The notes under the pieces are model-generated. The model ran no database searches. It saw only the letters and a program-made list of their open reading frames with translations, and had not been told where the DNA came from. Below are positions 35,142 to 47,700 of a stretch of 64,000 nucleotides of DNA, in pieces (position 1 is the first letter of the stretch; each line of letters begins with the position of its first letter). Both the position numbers and the translations under genes were made by a program. The stretch comes from Dama dama (taxonomy: Eukaryota > Chordata > Mammalia > Artiodactyla > Cervidae). The DNA lies in assembly GCF_033118175.1 (NCBI RefSeq), contig NW_026870888.1, positions 620,001 to 684,000 on the forward strand, written 5' to 3'.

Positions 35142-38100
35142 TGTCTCATGTCTAGAGGGATACTGAGGTCACTGTAGCAACACGAAAGGGCTCCATGGAC
35201 CCCAAATCAACTCGAGATGTGAGCTTCTATCCTGGCTTCGACTCAAGAGGAATTCCCACTTTCCACAAGCACCTCAAGAGGAGGCTTCTCTCAGCTACAG
35301 GTATGTGAGAGGGACCCTGAGTTTGTGGCCTCAAGTAGAATGGACACCGAGATGCTCTGACTCGAAAGAAGGACGGATATCCCTGCAGTGAATTGAATGC
35401 AGGCCTCTTTTGCATCTCCCACGACGAAGGGATGTCTGAATCCCCTGTGGAGACCACAGAGAAAGACCTAGTTCTCCGCCTCAAAGCGATCGGAGGCCTC
35501 ACGTCCTTTGAAAACTCGAGAGGTCCGCGGAGATCAATGCTTCCAAAGGAGACGATGCCTGACTCCTCTTGAAAATGGATAGGAGTCCCAGGATCCCTGT
35601 GGCACGTGGAAAGCGAACATGGGTCTCCCGCCTCACGTGGAGACGCGTCCCAATGGCCATGCCAAGACTCGAGGAGAATCCCGAGTTGCCCCTCGCACCT
35701 AGGCAGGAGTCCTGACGTCGCTGAACAAACACGTGTCTGGAAGGGCCCTTCCGGTCGTAACTCGTGAGTGTACCCCAGGTTCCGGCCGCAACTCGAGAAA
35801 AACCATGAAACTTCCCCCTCGCCGCGAGATGAGGCCCGATTCCCCTGCACTGCGTGCAGAGCAACTCCGTGTTCCAAATCAAACGTGAAATGAGACTTGA
35901 TTTCCTTGATGGCACTCCAGAGAACACCCAAGATCACTGTCTCAAGTCTAGAGGGATCCTGAGGTCACTGTAGCAACAAGAAAGGTCTCCGTGGACCCCA
36001 AATCAACTCGAGATGAGAGCTTCGTCCCTGGCTTCGACTCAAGAGGAATACCCACTTTCCACAAGCACCTCAAGAGGAGGCTTCTCTCAGCTACAGGTAT
36101 GTGAGAGGGACCCTGAGTTTGTGGCCTCAAGTGGAAAGGACACCGAGATGCTCTGACTCGAAGGAAGGCCGGGTATCCCTGCAGTGAATTGAATGCAGGC
36201 TCGTCTTGCATCTCCCACGACAAAGGGATGTCTGAATCCCCTGTGGAGACCAAGGAGAAAGACCTAGTTCTCCGCCTCATGGCGACCGGAGGCCTCACGT
36301 CCTTTGAAAACTCGAGAGGTCCGCGGAGATCAATGCTTCCAAAGGAGACGATGCCTGACTCCTCTTGAAAATGGATAGGAGTCCCAGGATCCCTGTGGCA
36401 CGTGGAAAGGGACCATGGGTCTCCCGCCTCACGTGGAGACGCGTCCCAATGGCCATGCCAAGACTCGAGGAGAATCCCGAGGTGTCCCTCGCACCCAGGC
36501 AGGAGTCCTGACATCGCTGAATAAACACGTGTCTGGAAAGGCCCTTCTGGTCGTAACTCGAGAATGTACCCCAGGTTCCGGCCGCAACTCGAGAAAAAAA
36601 ATATGACTTCCCCCTCGCCGCGAGATGAGGCCCGGTTCCCCTGCACTGCGTGCAGAGCAATTCCGTGTTCCAAACCAAACATGAAAGGAGCCTTGATTTC
36701 CTTAATGGCACTCCAGAGAAAACCCAAGATCACTGTCTCAAGTCTAGAGGGATACTGAGGTCACTGTAGCAACCCGAAATGGCTCCGTGGACCCCAAATC
36801 AACTCGAGATGAGAGCTTCATCCCTGGCTTCGACTCAAGAGGAATACCCACTTTCCACAAGCACCTCAAGAGGAGGCTTCTCTCAGCTACAGGTATGTGA
36901 GAGGGACCCTGAGTTTGTGACCTCAAGTGGAATGGACACCGAGATGCACTGACTCGAAGGAAGGCCGGATATCCCTGCAGTGAATTGAATGCAGGCCTCT
37001 TTTGCCTCTCCCACGACGAAGGGATGTCTGAATCCCCTGTGGAGACCAAGGAGAAAGACCTAGTTCTCCGCCTCATCGCGACCGGAGGCCTCACGTCCTT
37101 TGAAAACTCGAGAGGTCCGCGGAGATCAATGCTTCCAAAGGAGACGATGCCTGACTCCTCTTGAATATGGATAGTAGTCTCAGGATCCCTGTAGCACGTG
37201 GAAAGGGACCCTGGGTCTCCCGCCTCACGTGGAGACGCGTCCCAATGGCCATGCCAAGACTCGAGGCGAATCCCGAGGGGTCCCTCGCACCCAGGCAGGA
37301 GTCCTGACGTAGCTGAATAAACACGTGTCTGGAAAGGCCCTTCCGGTCGAAACTCGAGAATGTACCCCAGGTTCCGGCCGCAACTCGAGAAAAACAATGA
37401 GACTTCCCCCTCGCCGCGAGATGAGGCCCGATTCCCCTGCACTGCGTGCACAGCAATTCCGTGTTCCAAATCAAACATGAAAGGAGCCTTGATTTCCTTG
37501 ATGGCACTCCAGAGAACCCCCAAGATCACTGTCTCAAGTCTAAGGGATACTGAAGTCACTGTAGCAACACGAAAGGGCTCCGTGGACCCCAAATCAACTC
37601 GAGATGCGAGCTTCGTCCCTGGCTTCGACTCAAGAGGAATACCCACTTTCCACAAGCACCTCAAGAGGAGGCTTCTCTCAGCTACAGGTATGTGAGAGGG
37701 ACCCTGAGTTTGTGTCCTCAAGTGGAATGGACACCGATATGCTCTGACTCGAAGGAAGGCCGGATATCCCTGCAGGGAATTGAATGCAGGCCTCTTTTGC
37801 ATCTGCCACGACGAAAGGATGTCTGAATCCCATGTGGAGACCACAGAAAAAGACCTTGTTCTCTGCCTCATCACGACTGGACGTCTCCCGTCCGTTGAAA
37901 ACTCGAGAGGTCCGCGGAGAACAAGGCTTCCAAAGGAGACGATACCTGACTCCTCTTGAAAATGGATAGAAGTCCCAGGATCCCTGTGGCACGTGGAAAG
38001 GGACCCTGGGTCTCCCGCCTCACGTGGAGACGCGTCCCAGTGGCCATGCCAAGACTCGAGGAGAATCCCGAAGTGTCCCTCGCACCTAGGGAGGAGTCCT

Positions 38101-39844
38101 GACGTCGCTGAACAAACACGTGTCTGGAAGGGCCCTCCCCGTCGTAACTCGAGAATATACCCCAGGTTCCGGGCGCAACTCGAGAAAAACCATGAAATTT
38201 CCCCCTCGCCGCGAGATGACGCCCGATTCCCCTGCACTGCGTGCAGAGCAACTCCGTGTTCCACATCAAACATGAAAGGAGCCTTGATTTCCTTGATGGC
38301 ACTCCAGAGAACACCCAAGATCACTGTCTCATGTCTAGAGGGATACTGAGGTCACTGTAGCAACAAGAAAGGGCTCCGTGGACCCCAAATCAACTCGAGA
38401 TGAGAGCTTCGTCCCTGGCTTCGACTCAAGAGGAATACCCACTTTCCACAAGCACCTCAAGAGGAGGCTTCTCTCAGCTACAGGTATGTGAGAGGGACCC
38501 TGAGTTTGTGGCCTCAAGTGGAATGGACACCGAGATGCTCTGACTCGAAGGAAGGCCGGATATCCCTGCAGTGAATTGAATGCAGGCTCGTCTTGCATCT
38601 CCCACGACGAAGGGATGTCTGAATCCCCTGTGGAGACCAAGGAGAAAGACCTAGTTCTCCGCCTCATCGCGACCGGAGGCCTCACGTCCTTTGAAAACTC
38701 GAGAGGTCCGCGGAGATCAATGCTTCCAAAGGAGACGATGCCTGACTCCTCTTGAAAATGGATAGGAGTCCCAGGATCCCTGTGGCATGTGGAAAGGGAC
38801 CCTGGGTCTCCCGCCTCACGTGGAGACGCGTCCCAATGGCCATGCCAAGACTCGAGGAGAATCCAGAGGGGTCCCTCGCACCCAGGCAGGAGTCCTGACG
38901 TCGCTGAATAAACACGTGTCTGGAAAGGCCCTTCCGGTCGAAACTCGAGAATGTACCCCAGGTTCCGGCCGCAACACGAGAAAAACAATATGACTTCCCC
39001 CTCGCCGCGAGATGAGGCCCGGTTCCCCTGCACTGCGTGCAGAGCAATTCCGTGTTCCAAATCAAACATGAAAGGAGCCTTGATTTCCTTGATGGCACTC
39101 CACAGAAAACCCAAGATCACTGTCTCAAGTCTAGAGGGATACTGAGGTCACTGTAGCAACACGAAAGGGCTCCGTGGACCCCAAATCAACTCGAGATGAG
39201 AGCTTCATCCCTGGCTTCGACTCAAGAGGAATACCCACTTTCCACAAGCACCTCAAGAGGAGGCTTCTCTCAGCTACAGGTATGTGAGAGGGACCCTGAG
39301 TTTGTGGCCTCAAGTGGAATGGACACCGAGATGCTCTGACTCGAAGGAAGGCCGGATATTCCTGCAGTGAACTGAATGCAGGCCTCTTTTGCATCTCCCA
39401 CGACGAAGGGATGTCTGAATCCCCTGTTGAGACCACAGAGAAAGACCTAGTTCTCCGCCTCATCGCGATCGGAGACCTCACGTCCTTTGAAAACTCGAGA
39501 GGTCCGCGGAGATCAATGCTTCCAAAGGAGACGATGCCTGACTCCTCTTGAATATGGATAGTAGTCCCAGGATCCCTGTAGCACGTGGAAAGGGACCCTG
39601 GGTCTCCCGCCTCACGTGGAGACGCGTCCCAGTGGCCATGCCAAGACTCGAGGAGAATCCCGAAGTGTCCCTCGCACCTAGGGAGGAGTCCTGACGTCGC
39701 TGAACAAACACGTGTCTGGAAGGGCCCTCCCCGTCGTAACTCGAGAATATACCCCAGGTTCCGGGCGCAACTCGAGAAAAACCATGAAATTTCCCCCTCG
39801 CCGCGAGATGACGCCCGATTCCCCTGCACTGCGTGCAGAGCAAC
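35070..39844. repeat. Six-monomer higher-order unit, copy A (4775 bp)
   Basis: Position n here equals position n+4775 in copy B. I compared the two copies over long stretches and found no mismatch from 35070 (first base after the T at 35069, which is C at 39844) onwards; the match ends at 39969, just before A at 39970 versus G at 44745. Six monomers are covered. The unit holds private bases repeated exactly in copy B, for example GGAATTCCCAC near 35250, GCAGGGAATTG near 37773 and CATCTGCCACG near 37800. The 4775-bp length is six times 796 less one, because m48 is a base short. Confidence 0.88.
35938..36733. repeat. m46 (and its copy m52, 40713-41508): chimeric monomer
   Basis: The left and middle parts follow m37: GTGGAAAGGACACC, GGCCGGGTATCC, CATGGCGACC, TGACATCGCTG, CCCTTCTGGTCGTAAC. 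The right part follows m40: a run of eight A before TATGACTTCC, GAGGCCCGGTTCC, CCAAACCAAACATG, TTCCTTAATGGC. The switch lies between about 36553 (last m37-specific base, in GGTCGTAAC) and about 36597 (A-run). The interval contains two 31-bp-phased CTCGAG sites. Confidence 0.78.
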
Positions 39845-39916
39845 TCCGTGTTCCACATCAAACATGAAAGGAGCCTTGATTTCCTTGATGGCACTCCAGA
39901 GAACACCCAAGATCAC
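39121..39916. repeat. m50 (and its copy m56, 43896-44691): three-part mosaic
   Basis: The left third resembles m44 (GATATTCCTGCAGTGAACTG, CTGTTGAGACC, GATCGGAGACC). The middle resembles m41 or m47 (TTGAATATGGATAGTAGTCC, CCCTGTAGCACG). The right half resembles m42 or m48 (CCCAGTGGCC, ATCCCGAAGTG, TAGGGAGGAG, TTCCGGGCGC, GATGACGCCC). The first switch is between about 39485 and 39550, the second between about 39592 and 39632. Confidence 0.72.
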
Positions 39917-42900
39917 TGTCTCATGTCTAGAGGGATACTGAGGTCACTGTAGCAACACGAAAGGGCTCCATGGACCCCAAATCAACTCGAGATGTGAGCT
40001 TCTATCCTGGCTTCGACTCAAGAGGAATTCCCACTTTCCACAAGCACCTCAAGAGGAGGCTTCTCTCAGCTACAGGTATGTGAGAGGGACCCTGAGTTTG
40101 TGGCCTCAAGTAGAATGGACACCGAGATGCTCTGACTCGAAAGAAGGACGGATATCCCTGCAGTGAATTGAATGCAGGCCTCTTTTGCATCTCCCACGAC
40201 GAAGGGATGTCTGAATCCCCTGTGGAGACCACAGAGAAAGACCTAGTTCTCCGCCTCAAAGCGATCGGAGGCCTCACGTCCTTTGAAAACTCGAGAGGTC
40301 CGCGGAGATCAATGCTTCCAAAGGAGACGATGCCTGACTCCTCTTGAAAATGGATAGGAGTCCCAGGATCCCTGTGGCACGTGGAAAGCGAACATGGGTC
40401 TCCCGCCTCACGTGGAGACGCGTCCCAATGGCCATGCCAAGACTCGAGGAGAATCCCGAGTTGCCCCTCGCACCTAGGCAGGAGTCCTGACGTCGCTGAA
40501 CAAACACGTGTCTGGAAGGGCCCTTCCGGTCGTAACTCGTGAGTGTACCCCAGGTTCCGGCCGCAACTCGAGAAAAACCATGAAACTTCCCCCTCGCCGC
40601 GAGATGAGGCCCGATTCCCCTGCACTGCGTGCAGAGCAACTCCGTGTTCCAAATCAAACGTGAAATGAGACTTGATTTCCTTGATGGCACTCCAGAGAAC
40701 ACCCAAGATCACTGTCTCAAGTCTAGAGGGATCCTGAGGTCACTGTAGCAACAAGAAAGGTCTCCGTGGACCCCAAATCAACTCGAGATGAGAGCTTCGT
40801 CCCTGGCTTCGACTCAAGAGGAATACCCACTTTCCACAAGCACCTCAAGAGGAGGCTTCTCTCAGCTACAGGTATGTGAGAGGGACCCTGAGTTTGTGGC
40901 CTCAAGTGGAAAGGACACCGAGATGCTCTGACTCGAAGGAAGGCCGGGTATCCCTGCAGTGAATTGAATGCAGGCTCGTCTTGCATCTCCCACGACAAAG
41001 GGATGTCTGAATCCCCTGTGGAGACCAAGGAGAAAGACCTAGTTCTCCGCCTCATGGCGACCGGAGGCCTCACGTCCTTTGAAAACTCGAGAGGTCCGCG
41101 GAGATCAATGCTTCCAAAGGAGACGATGCCTGACTCCTCTTGAAAATGGATAGGAGTCCCAGGATCCCTGTGGCACGTGGAAAGGGACCATGGGTCTCCC
41201 GCCTCACGTGGAGACGCGTCCCAATGGCCATGCCAAGACTCGAGGAGAATCCCGAGGTGTCCCTCGCACCCAGGCAGGAGTCCTGACATCGCTGAATAAA
41301 CACGTGTCTGGAAAGGCCCTTCTGGTCGTAACTCGAGAATGTACCCCAGGTTCCGGCCGCAACTCGAGAAAAAAAATATGACTTCCCCCTCGCCGCGAGA
41401 TGAGGCCCGGTTCCCCTGCACTGCGTGCAGAGCAATTCCGTGTTCCAAACCAAACATGAAAGGAGCCTTGATTTCCTTAATGGCACTCCAGAGAAAACCC
41501 AAGATCACTGTCTCAAGTCTAGAGGGATACTGAGGTCACTGTAGCAACCCGAAATGGCTCCGTGGACCCCAAATCAACTCGAGATGAGAGCTTCATCCCT
41601 GGCTTCGACTCAAGAGGAATACCCACTTTCCACAAGCACCTCAAGAGGAGGCTTCTCTCAGCTACAGGTATGTGAGAGGGACCCTGAGTTTGTGACCTCA
41701 AGTGGAATGGACACCGAGATGCACTGACTCGAAGGAAGGCCGGATATCCCTGCAGTGAATTGAATGCAGGCCTCTTTTGCCTCTCCCACGACGAAGGGAT
41801 GTCTGAATCCCCTGTGGAGACCAAGGAGAAAGACCTAGTTCTCCGCCTCATCGCGACCGGAGGCCTCACGTCCTTTGAAAACTCGAGAGGTCCGCGGAGA
41901 TCAATGCTTCCAAAGGAGACGATGCCTGACTCCTCTTGAATATGGATAGTAGTCTCAGGATCCCTGTAGCACGTGGAAAGGGACCCTGGGTCTCCCGCCT
42001 CACGTGGAGACGCGTCCCAATGGCCATGCCAAGACTCGAGGCGAATCCCGAGGGGTCCCTCGCACCCAGGCAGGAGTCCTGACGTAGCTGAATAAACACG
42101 TGTCTGGAAAGGCCCTTCCGGTCGAAACTCGAGAATGTACCCCAGGTTCCGGCCGCAACTCGAGAAAAACAATGAGACTTCCCCCTCGCCGCGAGATGAG
42201 GCCCGATTCCCCTGCACTGCGTGCACAGCAATTCCGTGTTCCAAATCAAACATGAAAGGAGCCTTGATTTCCTTGATGGCACTCCAGAGAACCCCCAAGA
42301 TCACTGTCTCAAGTCTAAGGGATACTGAAGTCACTGTAGCAACACGAAAGGGCTCCGTGGACCCCAAATCAACTCGAGATGCGAGCTTCGTCCCTGGCTT
42401 CGACTCAAGAGGAATACCCACTTTCCACAAGCACCTCAAGAGGAGGCTTCTCTCAGCTACAGGTATGTGAGAGGGACCCTGAGTTTGTGTCCTCAAGTGG
42501 AATGGACACCGATATGCTCTGACTCGAAGGAAGGCCGGATATCCCTGCAGGGAATTGAATGCAGGCCTCTTTTGCATCTGCCACGACGAAAGGATGTCTG
42601 AATCCCATGTGGAGACCACAGAAAAAGACCTTGTTCTCTGCCTCATCACGACTGGACGTCTCCCGTCCGTTGAAAACTCGAGAGGTCCGCGGAGAACAAG
42701 GCTTCCAAAGGAGACGATACCTGACTCCTCTTGAAAATGGATAGAAGTCCCAGGATCCCTGTGGCACGTGGAAAGGGACCCTGGGTCTCCCGCCTCACGT
42801 GGAGACGCGTCCCAGTGGCCATGCCAAGACTCGAGGAGAATCCCGAAGTGTCCCTCGCACCTAGGGAGGAGTCCTGACGTCGCTGAACAAACACGTGTCT

Positions 42901-44744
42901 GGAAGGGCCCTCCCCGTCGTAACTCGAGAATATACCCCAGGTTCCGGGCGCAACTCGAGAAAAACCATGAAATTTCCCCCTCGCCGCGAGATGACGCCCG
43001 ATTCCCCTGCACTGCGTGCAGAGCAACTCCGTGTTCCACATCAAACATGAAAGGAGCCTTGATTTCCTTGATGGCACTCCAGAGAACACCCAAGATCACT
43101 GTCTCATGTCTAGAGGGATACTGAGGTCACTGTAGCAACAAGAAAGGGCTCCGTGGACCCCAAATCAACTCGAGATGAGAGCTTCGTCCCTGGCTTCGAC
43201 TCAAGAGGAATACCCACTTTCCACAAGCACCTCAAGAGGAGGCTTCTCTCAGCTACAGGTATGTGAGAGGGACCCTGAGTTTGTGGCCTCAAGTGGAATG
43301 GACACCGAGATGCTCTGACTCGAAGGAAGGCCGGATATCCCTGCAGTGAATTGAATGCAGGCTCGTCTTGCATCTCCCACGACGAAGGGATGTCTGAATC
43401 CCCTGTGGAGACCAAGGAGAAAGACCTAGTTCTCCGCCTCATCGCGACCGGAGGCCTCACGTCCTTTGAAAACTCGAGAGGTCCGCGGAGATCAATGCTT
43501 CCAAAGGAGACGATGCCTGACTCCTCTTGAAAATGGATAGGAGTCCCAGGATCCCTGTGGCATGTGGAAAGGGACCCTGGGTCTCCCGCCTCACGTGGAG
43601 ACGCGTCCCAATGGCCATGCCAAGACTCGAGGAGAATCCAGAGGGGTCCCTCGCACCCAGGCAGGAGTCCTGACGTCGCTGAATAAACACGTGTCTGGAA
43701 AGGCCCTTCCGGTCGAAACTCGAGAATGTACCCCAGGTTCCGGCCGCAACACGAGAAAAACAATATGACTTCCCCCTCGCCGCGAGATGAGGCCCGGTTC
43801 CCCTGCACTGCGTGCAGAGCAATTCCGTGTTCCAAATCAAACATGAAAGGAGCCTTGATTTCCTTGATGGCACTCCACAGAAAACCCAAGATCACTGTCT
43901 CAAGTCTAGAGGGATACTGAGGTCACTGTAGCAACACGAAAGGGCTCCGTGGACCCCAAATCAACTCGAGATGAGAGCTTCATCCCTGGCTTCGACTCAA
44001 GAGGAATACCCACTTTCCACAAGCACCTCAAGAGGAGGCTTCTCTCAGCTACAGGTATGTGAGAGGGACCCTGAGTTTGTGGCCTCAAGTGGAATGGACA
44101 CCGAGATGCTCTGACTCGAAGGAAGGCCGGATATTCCTGCAGTGAACTGAATGCAGGCCTCTTTTGCATCTCCCACGACGAAGGGATGTCTGAATCCCCT
44201 GTTGAGACCACAGAGAAAGACCTAGTTCTCCGCCTCATCGCGATCGGAGACCTCACGTCCTTTGAAAACTCGAGAGGTCCGCGGAGATCAATGCTTCCAA
44301 AGGAGACGATGCCTGACTCCTCTTGAATATGGATAGTAGTCCCAGGATCCCTGTAGCACGTGGAAAGGGACCCTGGGTCTCCCGCCTCACGTGGAGACGC
44401 GTCCCAGTGGCCATGCCAAGACTCGAGGAGAATCCCGAAGTGTCCCTCGCACCTAGGGAGGAGTCCTGACGTCGCTGAACAAACACGTGTCTGGAAGGGC
44501 CCTCCCCGTCGTAACTCGAGAATATACCCCAGGTTCCGGGCGCAACTCGAGAAAAACCATGAAATTTCCCCCTCGCCGCGAGATGACGCCCGATTCCCCT
44601 GCACTGCGTGCAGAGCAACTCCGTGTTCCACATCAAACATGAAAGGAGCCTTGATTTCCTTGATGGCACTCCAGAGAACACCCAAGATCACTGTCTCATG
44701 TCTAGAGGGATACTGAGGTCACTGTAGCAACACGAAAGGGCTCC
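39845..44744. repeat. Six-monomer higher-order unit, copy B (4775 bp plus 125 bp)
   Basis: This is the tandem partner of copy A at a constant lag of 4775 bp, with the same private variants at the same places (GGAATTCCCAC near 40026, GCAGGGAATTG near 42548). The identity extends 125 bp past one full unit and then breaks at 44745, where the sequence returns to the more ordinary m57. No third identical copy exists in the window; m39-m44 are only partial relatives. Lack of divergence points to a very recent unequal exchange, or to a duplication made during assembly. Confidence 0.88.
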
Positions 44745-47700
44745 GTGGACCCCAAATCAACTCGAGATGAGAGCTTCGTCCCTGGCTTCGACTCAAGAGG
44801 AATACCCACTTTCCACAAGCACCTCAAGAGGAGGCTTCTCTCAGCTACAGGTATGTGAGAGGGACCCTGAGTTTGTGGCCTCAAGTGGAATGGACACCGA
44901 GATGCTCTGACTCGAAGGAAGGCCGGATATCCCTGCCGTGAATTTAATGCAGGCCTCTTTTGCATCTCCCACGACGAAGGGATGTCTGAATCCCCTGTGG
45001 AGACCACAGAGAAAGACCGAGTTCTCTGCCTCATCGCGATCGGAGGCCTCACGTCCTTTGAAAACTCGAGAGGTCCGCGGAAATCAATGCTTCCAAAGGA
45101 GACGATGCCTGACTCCCCTTGAAAATGGATAGGAGTTCGAGGATCCCTGTGGCACGTGGAAAGGTACCGTGGGTCTCCCGCCTCACGTGGAGAAGCGTCC
45201 CAATGGCCATGCCAAGACTCGAGGAGAATCCCGAGGTGTCCCTCGCACCTAGGCAGGAGTCCTGACGTCACTGAACAAACACGTGTCTGGAAGGGCCCTC
45301 CCCGTCGTAACTCGAAAATATACCCCAGGTTCCGGCCTCAACTCGAGAAAAACCATGAGACTTCCCCCTCGCCGCGAGATGAGGCCCGATTCCCCTGCAC
45401 TGCGTGCAGAGCAATTCCGTGTTCCAAATCAAACATGAAAGGAGCCTTGATTTCCTTGATGGCACTCCAGAGAAAACCCAAGATCACTGTCTCAAGTCTA
45501 GAGGGATCCTGAGGTCACTGTAGCAACACGAAAGGGCTCCGTGGACCCCAAATCAACTCGAGATGAGAGCTTCGTCCCTGGCTTCGACTCAAGAGGAATA
45601 CCCACTTTCCACAAGCACCTCAAGAGGAGGCTTCTCTCAGCTACAGGTATGTGAGAGGGACCCTGAGTTTGTGGCCTCAAGTGGAATGGACACCGAGATG
45701 CTCTGACTCGAAGGAAGGCCGGATATCCCTGCAGTGAATTGAATGCAGGCCTCTTTTGCATCTCCCACGATGAAGGGATGTCTGAATACCCTGTGGAGAC
45801 CACAGAGAAAGACCTAGTTCTCTGCCTCATCGCGTTCGGAGGCCTCACGTCTTTGAAAACTCGAGAGGTCCGCGGAGATCAATGCTTCCAAAGGAGACGA
45901 AGCCTGACTACTCTTGAAAATGGATAGGATTCCCAGGATCCCTGTGGCACGTGGAAAGGGACCCTGGGTCTCCCTTCTCACGTGGAGGCGCGTCCCAATG
46001 GCCATGCCAAGACTCGAGGAGAATCCCGAGGTGTCCCTCGCACCTAGGCAGGAGTCCTAACGTCGCTGAAGTAACATGTGTCTGGAAGTGCCCTCCCCGT
46101 CGTAATTCGAGAATATACCCCAGGTTGCGGCCGCAAGTCGAGAAAAACCATGAGACTTCCCTTTCGCCGCGAGATGAGGCCCGATTCCCCTGCACTGCGT
46201 GCAGAGCAATTCCGTGTTCCACATCAAACATGAAAGGAGCCTTGATTTCCTTGATGGCAGTCCAGAGAACACCCAAGATCACTGTCTCAAGTCTAGAGGG
46301 ATCCTGAGGTCTCTGTAGCAACACAAAAAGGCTCCGTGGACCCCAAATCAACTCGAGATGAGAGCTTCGTCCCTGGCTTCGACTCAAGAGGAATACCCAC
46401 TTTCCACAAGCACCTCAAGAGGAGGCTTTTCTCAGCTACAGGTATGTGAGAGGGACCCTGAGTTTGTGGCCTCAAGTGGAATGGACACCGAGATGCTCTG
46501 ACTCGAAGGAAGGCCGGATATCCCTGCCGTGAATTGAATGCAGGCTCGTCTTGCATCTCCCACGACGAAGGGATGTCTGAATCCCCTGTGGAGACCAAGG
46601 AGAAAGACCTAGTTCTCCGCTTCATCGCGACCGGAGGCCTCACGTCCTTTGAAAACTCGAGAGGTCCGCAGAGATCAATGCTTCCAAAGGAGACGATGCC
46701 TGACTCCTCTTGAAAATGGATAGGAGTTCCAGGATCCCTGTGGCACGTGGAAAGGACCCTGGGTCTCCCGCCTCACGTGGAGGCGCGTCCCAATGGCCAT
46801 GCCAAGACTCGAGGAGAATCCCGAGGGGTCCCTCGCACCCAGGCAGGAGTCCTGGCGTCGCTGAACAAACATGTGTCTGGAAGGGCCCTTCCGGTCGTAA
46901 CTCGTGAGTGTACCCCAGGTTCCGGCCGCAACTCGAGAAAAACCATGAGACTTCCCCCTCGCCGCGAGATGAGGCCCGATTCCCCTGCATTGCGTGCAGA
47001 GCAATTCCGTGTTCCAAATCAAACATGAAAGGAGCCTTGATTTCCTTGATGGCACTCCAGAGAAAACCCAAGATCACTGTCTCAAGTCTAGAGGGATACT
47101 GAGGTCACTGTAGCAACACGAAAGGGCTCCTTGGACCCCAAATCAACTCGAGATGAGAGCTTCGTCCCTGGCTTCGACTCAAGAGGAATACCCACTTTCC
47201 ACAACCACCTCAAGAGGAGGCTTCTCTCAGCTATAGGTATGTGAGAGGGACCCTGAGTTTGTGGCCTCAAGTGGAATGGTCACCGAGATGCTCTGACTCG
47301 AAGGAAGGCCGGATATCCCTGCAGTGAATTGAATGCAGGCCTCTTTTGCATTTCCCACGACGAAGGGATGTCTGAATCCCCTGTGGAGACCAAGGAGAAA
47401 GACCTAGTTCTCCGCCTCAACGCGATCGGAGGCCTCACGTCCTTTGAAAACTCGAGAGGTCCGCGGAGATCAATGCTTCCAAAGGAGACGATGCCTGACT
47501 CCTCTTGAAAATGGATAGGAGTCCCAGGATCCCTGTGGCACGTGGAAAGGGACCCTGGGTCTCCCGCCTCATGTGGAGACGCGTCCAAATGGCCATGCCA
47601 AGACTCGAGGAGAATCCCGAGTTGCCCCTCGCACCTAGGCAGGAGTCCTGACGTCGCTGAACAAACACGTGTCTGGAAGGGCCCTTCCGTTCGTAACTCG

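Noticed and set aside
36590..36602. A-rich run AAAAAAAATATG as a retrotransposon tail
   Set aside because: It is a local extension of the normal GAGAAAAACCATG of the monomer, shared by m40, m46 and m52, with no element attached and no target-site duplication.
35070..44744. Identical 4775-bp copies as a mobile element insertion
   Set aside because: The copies consist wholly of six in-phase satellite monomers and lie in direct tandem, so array recombination explains them without transposition.
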